From Pseudomonadota bacterium (lineage in GTDB: Bacteria > Pseudomonadota > Gammaproteobacteria > Steroidobacterales > JBCBZW01), in NCBI GenBank assembly GCA_039193195.1, contig JBCCWS010000006.1, forward strand, positions 156,079 to 220,078: a DNA stretch of 64,000 nt, given 5' to 3'. The notes beneath the pieces were generated by a model that saw only the letters and a list, made by a program, of their open reading frames with translations, made no database searches and was not told where the DNA came from. The translations under genes and the position numbers were made by a program. This document shows positions 8,329-17,291 of the stretch, in pieces. The first letter of the stretch is position 1, and each line of letters starts with the position of its first letter.

Positions 8329-10125
8329 GTGCGCGTATCGCATCTGCCGGGAGGTCGCGTAGCGGCCGGGCTCGTCCGTTGCCGAGACGTTGGCGCTGTC
8401 ATCGCCTCGCTCACCCTCGCAGCCACCACGCTAGGCACGTGGCTGTCCCCTGCGTTGGCCTCCTCGCCCCCGGAGATCATGCTGAGCGACCTCCTCCCCG
8501 GTAACGGCGGTGACGGCAGCGCCGGCTTCGTCATCCGCGGCCTCTTCGAGGAACAGATCGTGGGCGCATCGGTGGCCTCCGCTGGGGATGTAAACGGCGA
8601 CGGCATCGACGACATCCTCATCGGCGCACCGGAGACCTTCGTCTTCAACGGCAGCAAGGGCAAGTCGTTCGTCGTCTTCGGACGTCGTGACGGCGTGCCG
8701 GCGTTGTTCGATCTCACCCGCCTGCTCCCCGGACAGGGCGACGGCAGCGAGGGGTTCGTGCTGCTCGGGCCCTTCGAGTGGGCCGAATCAGGCATCGACG
8801 TAGCCCCCGCCGGCGATGTCAACGGCGACGGGATCGACGACCTGCTGATTGGCACCCTGCACAACGATGTGCTCAGCCCCTACGGTGGCGAGGCCATCGT
8901 GGTCTTCGGCCGCACCACAGGGTTTCCTCCCGCCTTCCCCCTCTCTCAGCTGTTCGACGGTCAGGGCGGGGACGGCAGCGAGGGCTTTGTGATCCGCGGC
9001 AAGGTGGACGCCGGTGACGATTTCGGGCTGGCGGTGGCGGGCGCCTGCGATGTCAATGCCGATGGCCTAACGGACTTGCTCGTCACGGCCCCTGGCGCGG
9101 AGCGAGTGAACCGCGATCGGGTCAGGCCGGGGTTGCTCTTCGTCCTGTTCGGTCGCGCGCAGCCCTTCCCTGCCGAAGTGTGGGCCGAGCGCCTGTTTCC
9201 CTATCGAGGTGGTGATGGCAGCGAGGGCTTCGTGCTCGTCGGGCCTTCCGACTTCGATCTGCTCGGCGACGACGCCGCGTGCGCTGGCGACGTCAACGGC
9301 GATGGCATCGACGACATCGCGGTGGCCGCCGCGAACTCGAATGTCGACCTGCCGGGCCGGGAAGGTGAAGGCAAGGGATTCGTCGTCTTCGGTCGCGACG
9401 AGGGCTTTCCCGCGGTGATCGACGCATTGGATCTGTTCGGCTTTAGAGGCGGTGACGGCTCCGCCGGATTCGTCTTCCACGGTCGCACCAGCGACGGCGA
9501 GGCCATCCGGCGCGTGGCACCGGCCGGTGACGCGAACGGGGATGGCGTGGTCGACCTGCTCTTCAGCTCATCCAAAGTGGATTTCGACCTCGGTGAAGCG
9601 TACCTGGTGTTCGGCAGCGCCGATGGGCTGCCTGCAGATATCTTTGCTGACCGCCTGCGTCCCGGGGTGGGCGACGGCAGCGTGGGCGTGATCCTCCGGC
9701 GAAGAACGGGCGGCCGCGGCGAAGCGCTGCCGCCGTTCCTAGGCTCGGGGATTGCCAGTGGCGACGTTAACGGCGATGGGATCAGCGACGTCATCATCGG
9801 CGCGTCGGGCGAGGATCATGGTTCCCTGCGCGACGCTGGGATCACCTTCGTCGCCTACGGCCGCGAGGACTGGCCGGCGCTTGCGCCGTTGGAGGATCTG
9901 TTCGAAGCAGAAGGCGGTGACGGCACTGAGGGGTTTGTTCTCCTCGGCAACGACCCTCAGGATTTCAGCGGCACGAGCGTGGGGTTCGGGGACTTCAACG
10001 GGGATGGTGCGGGCGATCTGTTGATCGGCGCGCGCGGTGCGCGCCGCGGCGCCGAGGACGCGGCCGGCGAGGTGTACGTCTGGTTCGGCGAGGAAGGCGT
10101 AGCCGGGACCGCACCGCGCCCATGA
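8329..10125 (+). CDS. Secreted seven-bladed FG-GAP (integrin-alpha-like) propeller protein
   Basis: About 598 residues from GTG 8329, preceded by GGAGG. An N-terminal hydrophobic stretch ending SPALASS is a signal peptide. The protein is then seven repeats of about 78 residues, each with an FG-GAP/calcium-loop motif such as GDVNGDGIDDILIG (DNA near 8586, 8814, 9048, 9288, 9528, 9762 and 9990), followed by VVFGR..GFP and GDGSEGFV elements. Seven such repeats make one closed beta-propeller with Ca2+ sites, as in integrin alpha chains. Likely surface-bound or secreted; role (adhesion or matrix) is inferred. A paralogue with the same motifs lies at 54239-56356. The third blade has a weakened motif (CDVNADG). 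No operon partner is evident. Confidence 0.88.
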   Translation: MRVSHLPGGRVAAGLVRCRDVGAVIASLTLAATTLGTWLSPALASSPPEIMLSDLLPGNGGDGSAGFVIRGLFEEQIVGASVASAGDVNGDGIDDILIGAPETFVFNGSKGKSFVVFGRRDGVPALFDLTRLLPGQGDGSEGFVLLGPFEWAESGIDVAPAGDVNGDGIDDLLIGTLHNDVLSPYGGEAIVVFGRTTGFPPAFPLSQLFDGQGGDGSEGFVIRGKVDAGDDFGLAVAGACDVNADGLTDLLVTAPGAERVNRDRVRPGLLFVLFGRAQPFPAEVWAERLFPYRGGDGSEGFVLVGPSDFDLLGDDAACAGDVNGDGIDDIAVAAANSNVDLPGREGEGKGFVVFGRDEGFPAVIDALDLFGFRGGDGSAGFVFHGRTSDGEAIRRVAPAGDANGDGVVDLLFSSSKVDFDLGEAYLVFGSADGLPADIFADRLRPGVGDGSVGVILRRRTGGRGEALPPFLGSGIASGDVNGDGISDVIIGASGEDHGSLRDAGITFVAYGREDWPALAPLEDLFEAEGGDGTEGFVLLGNDPQDFSGTSVGFGDFNGDGAGDLLIGARGARRGAEDAAGEVYVWFGEEGVAGTAPRP

Positions 10126-10230
10126 GGACGCCTGATATGTGCGCCGTGATGCGTCAGCAGGAGGAACGCGTGCAATGACGACTCTATTCGTCGACCTGTG
10201 CCGGAAGACTCCGCCGCACGACCGTAGGCA

Positions 10231-10782
10231 ATGAGGATCAAGACCATCGCAGACGCGCGCGACTTCGTTCGGGCCACCAAGATCTGCACGATCTTCCCGT
10301 CGGACAAGACCGATCTGACTTCGCTGTACGAGCACGTGGACCTGCCGGAGAAACAACCTGGCGAAACCGGTTGGGGACAGCGCATGGAAGCGGTGTGGGC
10401 CTGGAAGAACCGCCTACCATCGGATTGCCCGGACGAAGTCTACTACGGCAAGATCAAGGGCGGCTTCGCGGTGCTCATGGATCTGAGTTACCTCTCGGAG
10501 AAGCACTTTCCGGCGGCTCATCGCCCCGTCGAATCACTGAGTGCACTGGCGCAACAGGTATTCGAACGCGTCCGCGTCGAGCCATGGAGCACGACCGATC
10601 TTCGCAAGGACATCATCGACGAGACGGGGTGTTCGAAGAGCCGCTTCGACACCGCGCTGAAGAGCCTGCAGATCTCACTCAACGTGGTGCGAGAGCCCAA
10701 CGCCACGCAGGACACCTGGCTAGCCTTCCGAGAGGTCTATCCAGCGATTTGGAGCCGACACGTCAGGGACGAAGAGCTCTAG
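10231..10782 (+). CDS. AlkZ-related winged-helix protein
   Basis: A 183-residue protein containing KICTIFPSDKTDLTSLYEHV, VDLPEKQPGETGWGQRM, WAWKNRLP, YYGKIKGGFAVLMDLSYL and FERVRVEPWSTTDLRKDI. It resembles short proteins named AlkZ-related, which share winged-helix modules with the YcaQ/AlkZ crosslink-repair glycosylases but are much shorter than the catalytic enzymes (about 400 residues). I see no QxQ-type catalytic motif, so glycosylase activity should not be assumed. The ATG at 10231 has only a weak TAGG upstream. It follows the FG-GAP gene by 105 bp on the same strand but has no obvious functional link to it. Family call rests on remembered motif similarity and is moderate. Confidence 0.6.
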   Translation: MRIKTIADARDFVRATKICTIFPSDKTDLTSLYEHVDLPEKQPGETGWGQRMEAVWAWKNRLPSDCPDEVYYGKIKGGFAVLMDLSYLSEKHFPAAHRPVESLSALAQQVFERVRVEPWSTTDLRKDIIDETGCSKSRFDTALKSLQISLNVVREPNATQDTWLAFREVYPAIWSRHVRDEEL

Positions 10783-11617
10783 CCGCGGTGAGCAAGGCGC
10801 TACGACTCGACGCCCCAAGCGTTGAGGCTAAGTTGGCGATGGCGCGGCACACGCACGGTGCAGAAGAGGTTCGGGGAAGACATGGTCGGGCCAGCGAGAT
10901 TCGAACACACGACCCCTTGCACCCCATGTAGGGACAAATCCACGCCGTAACTCATGCATTTAGGAAGACTTTCCTCCAGGCGGGCAGAAGGTCTCGGTTG
11001 CTCGCCGCGACCAAGAACCAACTACCTGCACCCTGGTTGAAGCGACTACGCCAACCGTGAGGCCGTCAGTTCGGCAACTCAGCGATCGAACTACGCAACA
11101 TCGCAGCAATCGTCGCCAGTGGCATTGACCTTGACGAGCACCCGGTTGCGGGATCGCCCACAAAGCAGCGCTTTGTCGGGCCTCGCTCCCATGCGGCCGG
11201 AGTTGTAGACGCAGTTCCCACGACAGAGCAGACACGGATTGTCATCAGCTCTGTGAGCCAGCGTTGTTCTCCAGGCTTGAGCACCTGGTCTCACCATGAC
11301 ACTGATCGGCTCTTCAAAAAGTCCCTGACCAGCTACTTCCACGACCGGGCCCAAGGCAGAACAATATATCTATTAGGTTCATCATGGATGCACACTCACA
11401 TCGAGCCAGAACACGGGCGCGCTTCGCCTAAATCGTTTGGGACATAGATGACTCCGGTGGAAGCAAGCGACAGGTTGCCCCGTTGCTTCGCATTCTAGGT
11501 ACTCTCGAGCGTCGCTCGCTCGCTGCGATCAATGCCCTGCTTGCAACGTATAGCTGCGAACTCGTCGGATAGTCCTCCGCGTACAAAAGCCGCGCGCGGT
11601 AGACCGAAGGGCGACCG
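10783..11617. other. 835-bp gene-poor stretch holding the tRNA-Pro fragment
   Basis: Apart from the tRNA fragment at 10883-10927 no gene is supported. A plus-strand frame is open from about 11059 to 11447 without a credible start or recognisable domain, and shorter frames on both strands look random. The stretch is lower in GC towards 11340-11450. This is consistent with leftover or degraded island DNA. Confidence 0.5.
10883..10927 (-). pseudogene. 3' part of tRNA-Pro(GGG); possible island attachment-site remnant
   Basis: On the minus strand this 45-nt piece reads as the anticodon loop (ATGGGGT, anticodon GGG), the 3' anticodon strand, variable loop, T arm (TTCGAAT loop) and an acceptor 3' strand ending in CCA of a proline tRNA. 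The T stem has one T-T mismatch, and no matching acceptor 5' strand or D arm is found upstream. It is therefore not a working tRNA. Duplicated tRNA 3' ends are classical marks left by tyrosine-integrase elements, so this may mark one end of a former genomic island. No integrase is present nearby. Confidence 0.5.
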
Positions 11618-12256
11618 CTAGGCTTGCTCCACAAGTTCGCAGGCCGACATGTAGGTTGCGGACCAGCGCGACGCCACTTCCTTCGAGCGCCCCACGGCCA
11701 ACCCGCCGCTATCGAAGTCCACCACCGCACACCAGTCCGCCCCCGCCGGCGAGGCCGGCAGGACCGCAAAGCGCCCGTCGGTGAGCAGCCAGCATGCGAT
11801 CCGTGCCGTCGGTGATTGTCGGCGCAGTCGATGCAAGGTCTTCTCGGTAGCTGACAGCGCCGCAACGATGGGTGTGCCGCCGCCACCCTCAATCGTGCGG
11901 ATCCAGGTAGCGCCAACCGGCGCGGTGCCAGGTGCCTTAAGCAGCTGTGCGCCGCTACCCCCAAAGCCGATCACTACGATCGCCTCGCGCGTGCCGTACA
12001 ACGCTTCACACCACACGTGCAACATCGCCTTCGCCAGCGCCAACCTGCCACTGCACATCATGGAAGCGGAGCAATCGAGCAAGAAACAGTGCACCGTACC
12101 GCCGCTCGGGATCCGCTCGCGATAAAGAAGGTGCCCTGCGCGCAACCGAACAGCACCCTTGGCTGCCAGCGTGCGGGGCCAGTCGAGCGCGGCGCCCGTC
12201 GCATCCGTGTCGTTGCGGGGCCCGCGGGCGCCGCGATCGCTCGGCCGTGAGCGCAT
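11618..12256 (-). CDS. VWA-domain protein, ChlD/BchD-like chelatase subunit
   Basis: About 212 residues from ATG 12256; a frame extends upstream into the AAA gene, and a GTG at 12271 is an alternative start. The VWA fold has a complete MIDAS: FLLDCSASMMCSGRL (DxSxS) and a later WLLTDGRFA. It matches the C-terminal von Willebrand domain of Mg-chelatase D subunits without the inactive AAA half, the short ChlD seen beside ChlI-like ATPases in bacteria that use CobN cobaltochelatase. It begins 39 bp after the AAA gene stop on the same strand, so the pair is an operon. The nearby B12 block suggests a role in cobalt insertion with CobN, but no cobN is in the window. Confidence 0.8.
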   Translation of the reverse strand: MRSRPSDRGARGPRNDTDATGAALDWPRTLAAKGAVRLRAGHLLYRERIPSGGTVHCFLLDCSASMMCSGRLALAKAMLHVWCEALYGTREAIVVIGFGGSGAQLLKAPGTAPVGATWIRTIEGGGGTPIVAALSATEKTLHRLRRQSPTARIACWLLTDGRFAVLPASPAGADWCAVVDFDSGGLAVGRSKEVASRWSATYMSACELVEQA

Positions 12257-12294
12257 CCTGACAGCGGGCACTCGGCGTTCGCCTTGCTGCCAGG

Positions 12295-13596
12295 TTAGGC
12301 TTTTTTTCGGGGTACAGGTAGGGGGCGAACGCCCTTCACCGCTGCCGGCGGGGGCGCCCGGGTCGCGCTCAGCGCGCCCCACTCGGAGCTGTCTGAGTCG
12401 GACATCCTGCCTGATGCCTTCGATCGGTTCGGTGAAGATAGCTCTGGCCCGCGGATCGGGTCCCCACCTTCAGACGGTCGCGGCGCTTCCGCCTCGCCAC
12501 TGGCGCGTGGCTCGGCTCCCGATCGCACGCCGCCCTGATGGCCTGTCTTGTCATCGGGAGCGCTCGCGGGAGTCGTTGCGCCACGAGCCTCAGCGCGATC
12601 GCCGTCGTGCCTGCCCTCGGACTCGCCACTCGCAATGCCGTCCGGCGTCGACGGCAAGGACCAGCCACCGCCGTCCCGCGCACCAGGAGGCGATGGCCCC
12701 GCCGCCTGCAGGCGATTCCCGTCGCCCCGGCGATGGGCAAGCACCCAAGGTGCCACCGTGTTCACGTCCCGCTCAACCATCCGCGAGTTCCCTTCCAGCG
12801 CCGCATTTGCGCGCGCCGCGCGTAGCAGCGTGAGGTCGGCGCGTACGCCCTCGACCTGGGCCTCACGGCACAAGTCAGCCACTCGAGCGATATCGCCATC
12901 GGTGTAGTCGATCTGGTTCAGCCGCGCTTTCGCCGCCGCGAGTCGCGTGCGTAGAGCCGCCTCGGCTTCCCGATGGCGATCGATGAACGCCATTGGATCC
13001 GCATCGAAGGCCAGCCTGGAGCGCACGATGCGCTGGCGTGTCGCACTATCGCTGGGATCAGACAGCTGTACGTAGAGGCCGAAGCGATCCAGTAGCTGTG
13101 GACGTAGCGCGCCCTCCTCCGGATTCATGGTGCCGATCAGGACTAGCCGTGCTGCGTGCGAGTGCGATACGCCGTCCCGTTCGACAATGTTCACGCCACT
13201 CGCGCTCACGTCAAGGAGCACGTCCACCAGGTGATCGGCTAGCAGGTTCACCTCGTCCACGTACAGCACCCCGCCGTGCGCCCGGGCGAGCAGCCCCGGA
13301 CGCCATTGCACACCCTGGCCTTTGAGCGCAGCGTCGATGTCGAGCGTGCCCACGACTTGCTCCTCCGTCGCCGCCAGCGGCAGATTGACGAACCTCGCCC
13401 CATCGGGAAGCAGCGTAGCGAGGGCTCGGGCGCTAGTGGACTTGGCTGTTCCTCGTGGTCCCTCAATCAGCAGACCGCCGATCATCGGATCCACAGCGCA
13501 CAGTTGTAGCGCGCGCTGCAGCCCCGGCTGACCTTCCAGCGCCGAGAAGGGGAAGTGAGGGCGCACGATGGACGCGGCGCCCGCGGAACTGTTCAT
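12295..13596 (-). CDS. AAA+ ATPase, ChlI/BchI-like chelatase subunit
   Basis: A 433-residue MoxR/chelatase-type AAA+ protein: Walker [16 protein letters not shown] near residue 45, Walker [20 protein letters not shown] near residue 107, and sensor-1 [10 protein letters not shown]. The C-terminal helical lid ends around residue 310; the last 110 residues are a Pro/Gly/charged, probably disordered tail. The start has a good GGAG eight bases upstream of the ATG. ChlI-type ATPases form hexameric rings with VWA partners and drive metal insertion into tetrapyrroles; the VWA partner follows directly. Location next to the cobalamin operon supports a cobaltochelatase-assisting role; this is inference, since similar AAA-VWA pairs also serve other metalloenzymes. 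Confidence 0.85.
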   Translation of the reverse strand: MNSSAGAASIVRPHFPFSALEGQPGLQRALQLCAVDPMIGGLLIEGPRGTAKSTSARALATLLPDGARFVNLPLAATEEQVVGTLDIDAALKGQGVQWRPGLLARAHGGVLYVDEVNLLADHLVDVLLDVSASGVNIVERDGVSHSHAARLVLIGTMNPEEGALRPQLLDRFGLYVQLSDPSDSATRQRIVRSRLAFDADPMAFIDRHREAEAALRTRLAAAKARLNQIDYTDGDIARVADLCREAQVEGVRADLTLLRAARANAALEGNSRMVERDVNTVAPWVLAHRRGDGNRLQAAGPSPPGARDGGGWSLPSTPDGIASGESEGRHDGDRAEARGATTPASAPDDKTGHQGGVRSGAEPRASGEAEAPRPSEGGDPIRGPELSSPNRSKASGRMSDSDSSEWGALSATRAPPPAAVKGVRPLPVPRKKA

Positions 13597-14152
13597 CGCT
13601 ATCTCCTAGTGGGCGCGCCGACCGAACAAGGCCGATCATGCCGATTGCCTAGTGGGCCGCTTGGTAAATAAGGTAACGCTCAGTTTGCGTAGGGGCAGCG
13701 TCAGCAAGGTGCGTCGCGTAGCCAATAGCATCGCTATTGGCAAGCGACGCAACGCCGCGGACGCTGCCCCTGGGCAGACCCGAAGGGCGAGTAGCACTGG
13801 CGCCAGGGCAAGCCGGAACACAGAGATCCTCTCCGTGCCCGGCAAACCGGTACGGGCTCGGCTTGTCATAGAGCTTACCCACTTTCGCCAACGCGCCGCG
13901 AATTCCCCCGCCCGAGCGACACCGCTCCTCGCCGCCCTTCGCAACCACTCGAGGCGTCCTGGCGCTGAGTGTTCGCCGAGCTGAACGAATACATCAGCGG
14001 CCTCCGAGCGCTCGCAAGCGCAAGCCCCGCAGCCCTTTCTTCCAGCTCAGCCGCGTGGCCGGGAGCCCGCTAGCTCGGACCGATCCGCTTCACCCGCGGG
14101 GACATGGAATCGTCGATTGACACCCGCCAACCCATGCACCATATTGCGCACA
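13597..14152. other. 556-bp divergent spacer upstream of the riboswitch
   Basis: Besides the three-stem hairpin at 13692-13770, no gene is supported. The AAA promoter should lie near 13600-13660 and the promoter of the B12 operon near 14050-14150, but no confident boxes are seen. Open frames across the hairpin are a by-product of its symmetry. Confidence 0.5.
13692..13770. repeat. Long interrupted hairpin of three nested stems
   Basis: An 11-bp outer arm ggggcagcgtc (13692-13702) pairs with gacgctgcccc (13760-13770). A 7-bp middle arm gcgtcgc (13711-13717) pairs with gcgacgc (13744-13750). A 9-bp inner arm gccaatagc (13721-13729) pairs with gctattggc (13733-13741) around the loop atc. All three stems are perfect, 27 bp in total. 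It lies in the spacer between the divergent AAA gene and the B12 riboswitch. It could be a small mobile palindrome, a structured RNA or a terminator; there is no T-run on either side. Confidence 0.75.
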
Positions 14153-14325
14153 GATGGTGTTCTGAGAAGAACTTGATAGGGAACCCGGTGGGAATCCGGG
14201 ACTGTGCCCGCAACTGTAAGCGGAGAGCCGGCAGCAACGTGCCACTGGCCCACCGGATCCCCTCCGGCGCTGGGAAGGCTGCTGCCATTAGGCGACGACC
14301 CGTGAGTCAGTAGACCTGCCATCGC
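14153..14325 (+). promoter_or_regulatory. Cobalamin (adenosylcobalamin) riboswitch
   Basis: The leader contains the conserved core blocks of the class-I cobalamin riboswitch in order: ggtgggaatccgggactgtg, then cccgcaactgtaagcgg, then gccactgg, then gctgggaaggc, and the B12-box AGTCAGTAGACCTGCC at 14305-14320. A P1 stem can form between gatgg at 14153 and ccatc at 14318. It sits about 160 bp upstream of the btuB start and should shut the operon off when coenzyme B12 is plentiful. The region 14326-14484 then holds the expression platform; the btuB Shine-Dalgarno AGGGA lies near 14470. Confidence 0.95.
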
Positions 14326-14484
14326 GTCGCTCGTCCGGGGCCGGGTCCAGCCCTTCAGGACAGGAATAGATCATTCCCACGCAGCGACTTGTGCGCCCCG
14401 TTGCCACGCCGGTACGTCCGGCGGCGGGGTCGTTTCGTTGTCGATGTTGATGCGGCGGCAACCGCGCCATCAGGGAAGATCATC

Positions 14485-16362
14485 ATGCCCATCTGTTCAA
14501 GTGATCCTTACCGGGTCACTACGACTTGCTTCCTCGCGGTCGCCGCGATGGGGGCGAGTGTCAACGTGCTAGCGCAGTCGCCTGATGACACTGCGCCGGC
14601 CGTCATCGGTGCACAGCCGATCGAGAATCTAATCGTGGTGGGCACGCGCTTGCCCACCCCCGCCACGGATGTGTCGTCGAGCGTTACCGTGATCACGGCC
14701 GAGGACATCGAGCGCCGCGGTTACGACTTCGCCATCGATGCCATCGCCGCCGTGCCCGGCGTCACCGTCAATCAAAACGGTGCCTTCGGCGGGCTCGCGT
14801 CGGTCCGAATCCGTGGTGCCTCGAGCGAGCAAACGCTGGTATTGATCGACGGGGTGCCGGTGACCGATCCGTCGTCGCCAGGGGGTGGATTCAACTTCGC
14901 GTCCTTGGACACCGCTGACATCGCCAGGATAGAGGTGCTGCGCGGCCCCCAGTCCGTGCTGTGGGGCTCCGATGCGATCGGTGGTGTCGTGAACATCATC
15001 ACCCATCGCGGTGCGCTCGCGCCGCCGCTTTCTGGCTTTCTCGAGGGCGGATCCTTCGGCACGCTCCGCAGTGGGGTCGCGGGGGCCGGCAGCTTCGATC
15101 GCGGTGAGTTCCGGGTGGCGGTGAGCGGGATCCGCACGGACGGCATCTCCAAGGCTGATGAAGCCGATGGCAACGAGGAGAGCGACGGCTTCGAGTCACT
15201 TACCGTGAACGCGACGGGCGCGATCGAATTGCCCGCGAACGGACGCCTTGAGGCGACGATCCGCTACGTCACCGCAGAGAATGATTTCGACAGCTTCGGC
15301 TCCCAGACCGGCGTCGTCGACGGCGATGAGGTGGGCGACAGCCGCCAGCTCTCCGCCACGCTCACAGCACGCTTCGAGGGGTTATGGAACGATCACTTGG
15401 ACCTGATGGGGATGTTCGGTTACGCGGATATCGAGCGTGAGAACTTCACCGACGGCATCTCTAGCTTCACCGCCGATGGTCAGCGCACGGTGTTTCGCGG
15501 CCAGGCCACGCTCCGCCCGGCGCAAGCGCACCGCATCGCCCTGGGTGCTGAGCACGAGGGCACCGAGACCGACGAGGACACCTCCATCGCCAGCGTGTTC
15601 GCGTTGTGGGAGTACTCGCCCATCGACGCCGTGGCGGTGTCCGCCGGCATACGCCGCGACGATCACGAGCGTTTCGGCGCGGAAACTACAGGGCGCGCGT
15701 CGCTGGCGGTGACGCCCCTTGACGGGCTGACCCTACGTTCGGCATGGGGGCAAGGCTTCAAAGCGCCTACGCTCTTCCAAACCACGTTCTTCTGCTGCGG
15801 CGCCAGCGAACCCAACTCGGATCTACAGCCGGAGTCGAGCAACTCGTGGGAAGTCGGGTTCGACTGGCGCGTGAACTCTCGGGCGAGCCTGAGCGCGACG
15901 TGGTTCGAGCAGGACTTCGAGAATCTGATCGTCTTCGACTTCGGTATCGGAGGCTATGACAACGTTCCGGGTGCCACCAATCGCGGCCTCGAGGTCGCGG
16001 GGGCCATACAGCTCACGCCAATTCTGGGGCTGGGACTCACGTATGCCTACATCGAGGCTCGTGACAACACCGGTGCTCGCCTTGTCCGCGTGCCGCAGAA
16101 CTCGGGTGATGTCGAGCTTTCGCTCACGCCACGCGGACCCTTCTCCGCGTCCCTCGTCGCCCGTTACAACGGGGAAGAGGCCGATAGCCGCGGTGCCGTC
16201 GAGCGTTGGTTGCGCCTCGACGTGAGCGCGAGCTACGCAATCGGGGAACGCTATGAGCTATTCGCGCGGCTCGAGAACGCAGCCGACGCGCAGTACCAGC
16301 AGATCTTCGGCTACGGCACGCCGGGGATATCCGGCACGATCGGGTTCCGCGGGCACCTGTGA
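14485..16362 (+). CDS. btuB: BtuB-type TonB-dependent cobalamin receptor
   Basis: About 625 residues from ATG 14485, which has AGGGA upstream; an earlier in-frame start at 14389 lacks a site and would place extra residues before the signal peptide. The signal sequence ends near VNVLAQS. The TonB box and plug start (IENLIVVGTRLPTPATDVSS), the plug core RIEVLRGPQSVLWGSDAIGG and a barrel with a C-terminal aromatic-rich strand identify a BtuB-like receptor. It carries corrinoids across the outer membrane. Control by the riboswitch just upstream and the downstream btuF make the substrate call firm. Its stop overlaps the btuF start (GTGA), so translation is coupled. Confidence 0.95.
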   Translation: MPICSSDPYRVTTTCFLAVAAMGASVNVLAQSPDDTAPAVIGAQPIENLIVVGTRLPTPATDVSSSVTVITAEDIERRGYDFAIDAIAAVPGVTVNQNGAFGGLASVRIRGASSEQTLVLIDGVPVTDPSSPGGGFNFASLDTADIARIEVLRGPQSVLWGSDAIGGVVNIITHRGALAPPLSGFLEGGSFGTLRSGVAGAGSFDRGEFRVAVSGIRTDGISKADEADGNEESDGFESLTVNATGAIELPANGRLEATIRYVTAENDFDSFGSQTGVVDGDEVGDSRQLSATLTARFEGLWNDHLDLMGMFGYADIERENFTDGISSFTADGQRTVFRGQATLRPAQAHRIALGAEHEGTETDEDTSIASVFALWEYSPIDAVAVSAGIRRDDHERFGAETTGRASLAVTPLDGLTLRSAWGQGFKAPTLFQTTFFCCGASEPNSDLQPESSNSWEVGFDWRVNSRASLSATWFEQDFENLIVFDFGIGGYDNVPGATNRGLEVAGAIQLTPILGLGLTYAYIEARDNTGARLVRVPQNSGDVELSLTPRGPFSASLVARYNGEEADSRGAVERWLRLDVSASYAIGERYELFARLENAADAQYQQIFGYGTPGISGTIGFRGHL

Positions 16363-17291
16363 TCTCGAAGCGTCAGCCGCTCAGGCCTGGAGCAGTCGCT
16401 TTCGCGCTGTCCCTGATGCTGACGGTTGCCGCGTTGTGCGGATTCGGCCGGTGCTCCGCTGTGCTCGCCGCCACCGTTGTCGACGACGGTGAGTCGGCGC
16501 CGGCCGCGGAGACAGGCGAACAATCCGAGAGCGCCGCCGCACCGCGGCGTATCATCAGTCTGGACTATTGCGCCGATCAGTATGTCGTAGGGCTTGTAGG
16601 ACGCGACCGAATACTGCGAGTGTCTCCGGACGCAACCGAGCAGTATTCCTGGGTGCGGGATGCAGCCGGCGGTTTGCCTAGCGTTCGCCCCCGCGCCGAA
16701 GACGTGCTTATCCTGCAGCCCGATCTGGTGGTCCGCTACTACGGCGGCGGCCCGAATGCCCGGATGTTCCTAGAGCGTGCCGGCGTGCAGGTGTTACAAG
16801 TACCCTACGTGAGCACAATCGCTGATGCCCGCCGCAATCTGGTCGAGCTTTCGGCCGCGTTGGGGGTTGCGCAACGCGGACAGCGGCTGGCATCGCTCAT
16901 GGACCAGCGGCTAGCGGCCATCGAACCGCCACCAATGCCTGTTGAAGCGCTGTACATGACGCCATCGGGCGTAAGCCCCGGCCCGGGCACGCTGGTCGAC
17001 GAGATGATGCGAACTGCAGGGCTACGCAACTTCCAACGTCGGCCCGGCTGGCATCCCCTGCCACTGGAACGGTTGGCCTACGAGCGCCCCGACCTTCTCG
17101 CGCTCGCGTTCTTCGACACCAACACGAACCATGCCGATGCTTGGTCGCCATCGGCGCACCCCATCGCTCAACGCCAGCTGCGGGAGCTGCCCAGTGTTTC
17201 GCTGGATTCCGCGTGGGTGGCGTGTGGCGGTTGGTTCCTGGTGGACGCCGTAGAGGCACTCGCCGCTGCCGGGCGGGAAGCGCTCAGGTGA
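16359..17291 (+). CDS. btuF: BtuF-like periplasmic corrinoid-binding protein
   Basis: A 310-residue class-III solute-binding protein. Start GTG 16359 overlaps the btuB stop. A hydrophobic N-terminus (LSLMLTVAALCGFGRC) precedes a roughly 30-residue acidic linker, then the binding fold begins RRIISLDYCADQYVVGLVGR. Later landmarks are PRAEDVLILQPDLVVRYYGG and a final GGWFLVDAVEALA helix. Such proteins capture vitamin B12 after BtuB and hand it to BtuCD. Here the following permease gene is truncated, so BtuF may deliver to a permease encoded elsewhere. The cysteine in the signal region could allow lipidation but lacks a clear lipobox. Confidence 0.9.
   Translation: MISKRQPLRPGAVAFALSLMLTVAALCGFGRCSAVLAATVVDDGESAPAAETGEQSESAAAPRRIISLDYCADQYVVGLVGRDRILRVSPDATEQYSWVRDAAGGLPSVRPRAEDVLILQPDLVVRYYGGGPNARMFLERAGVQVLQVPYVSTIADARRNLVELSAALGVAQRGQRLASLMDQRLAAIEPPPMPVEALYMTPSGVSPGPGTLVDEMMRTAGLRNFQRRPGWHPLPLERLAYERPDLLALAFFDTNTNHADAWSPSAHPIAQRQLRELPSVSLDSAWVACGGWFLVDAVEALAAAGREALR

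Noticed and set aside
10883..10927. Functional tRNA gene
   Set aside because: There is no 5' acceptor strand or D arm, and the T stem has a mismatch.
13652..13984. 110-codon plus-strand protein across the hairpin
   Set aside because: Its sequence is basic and featureless, and its openness on both strands follows from the palindromic DNA.
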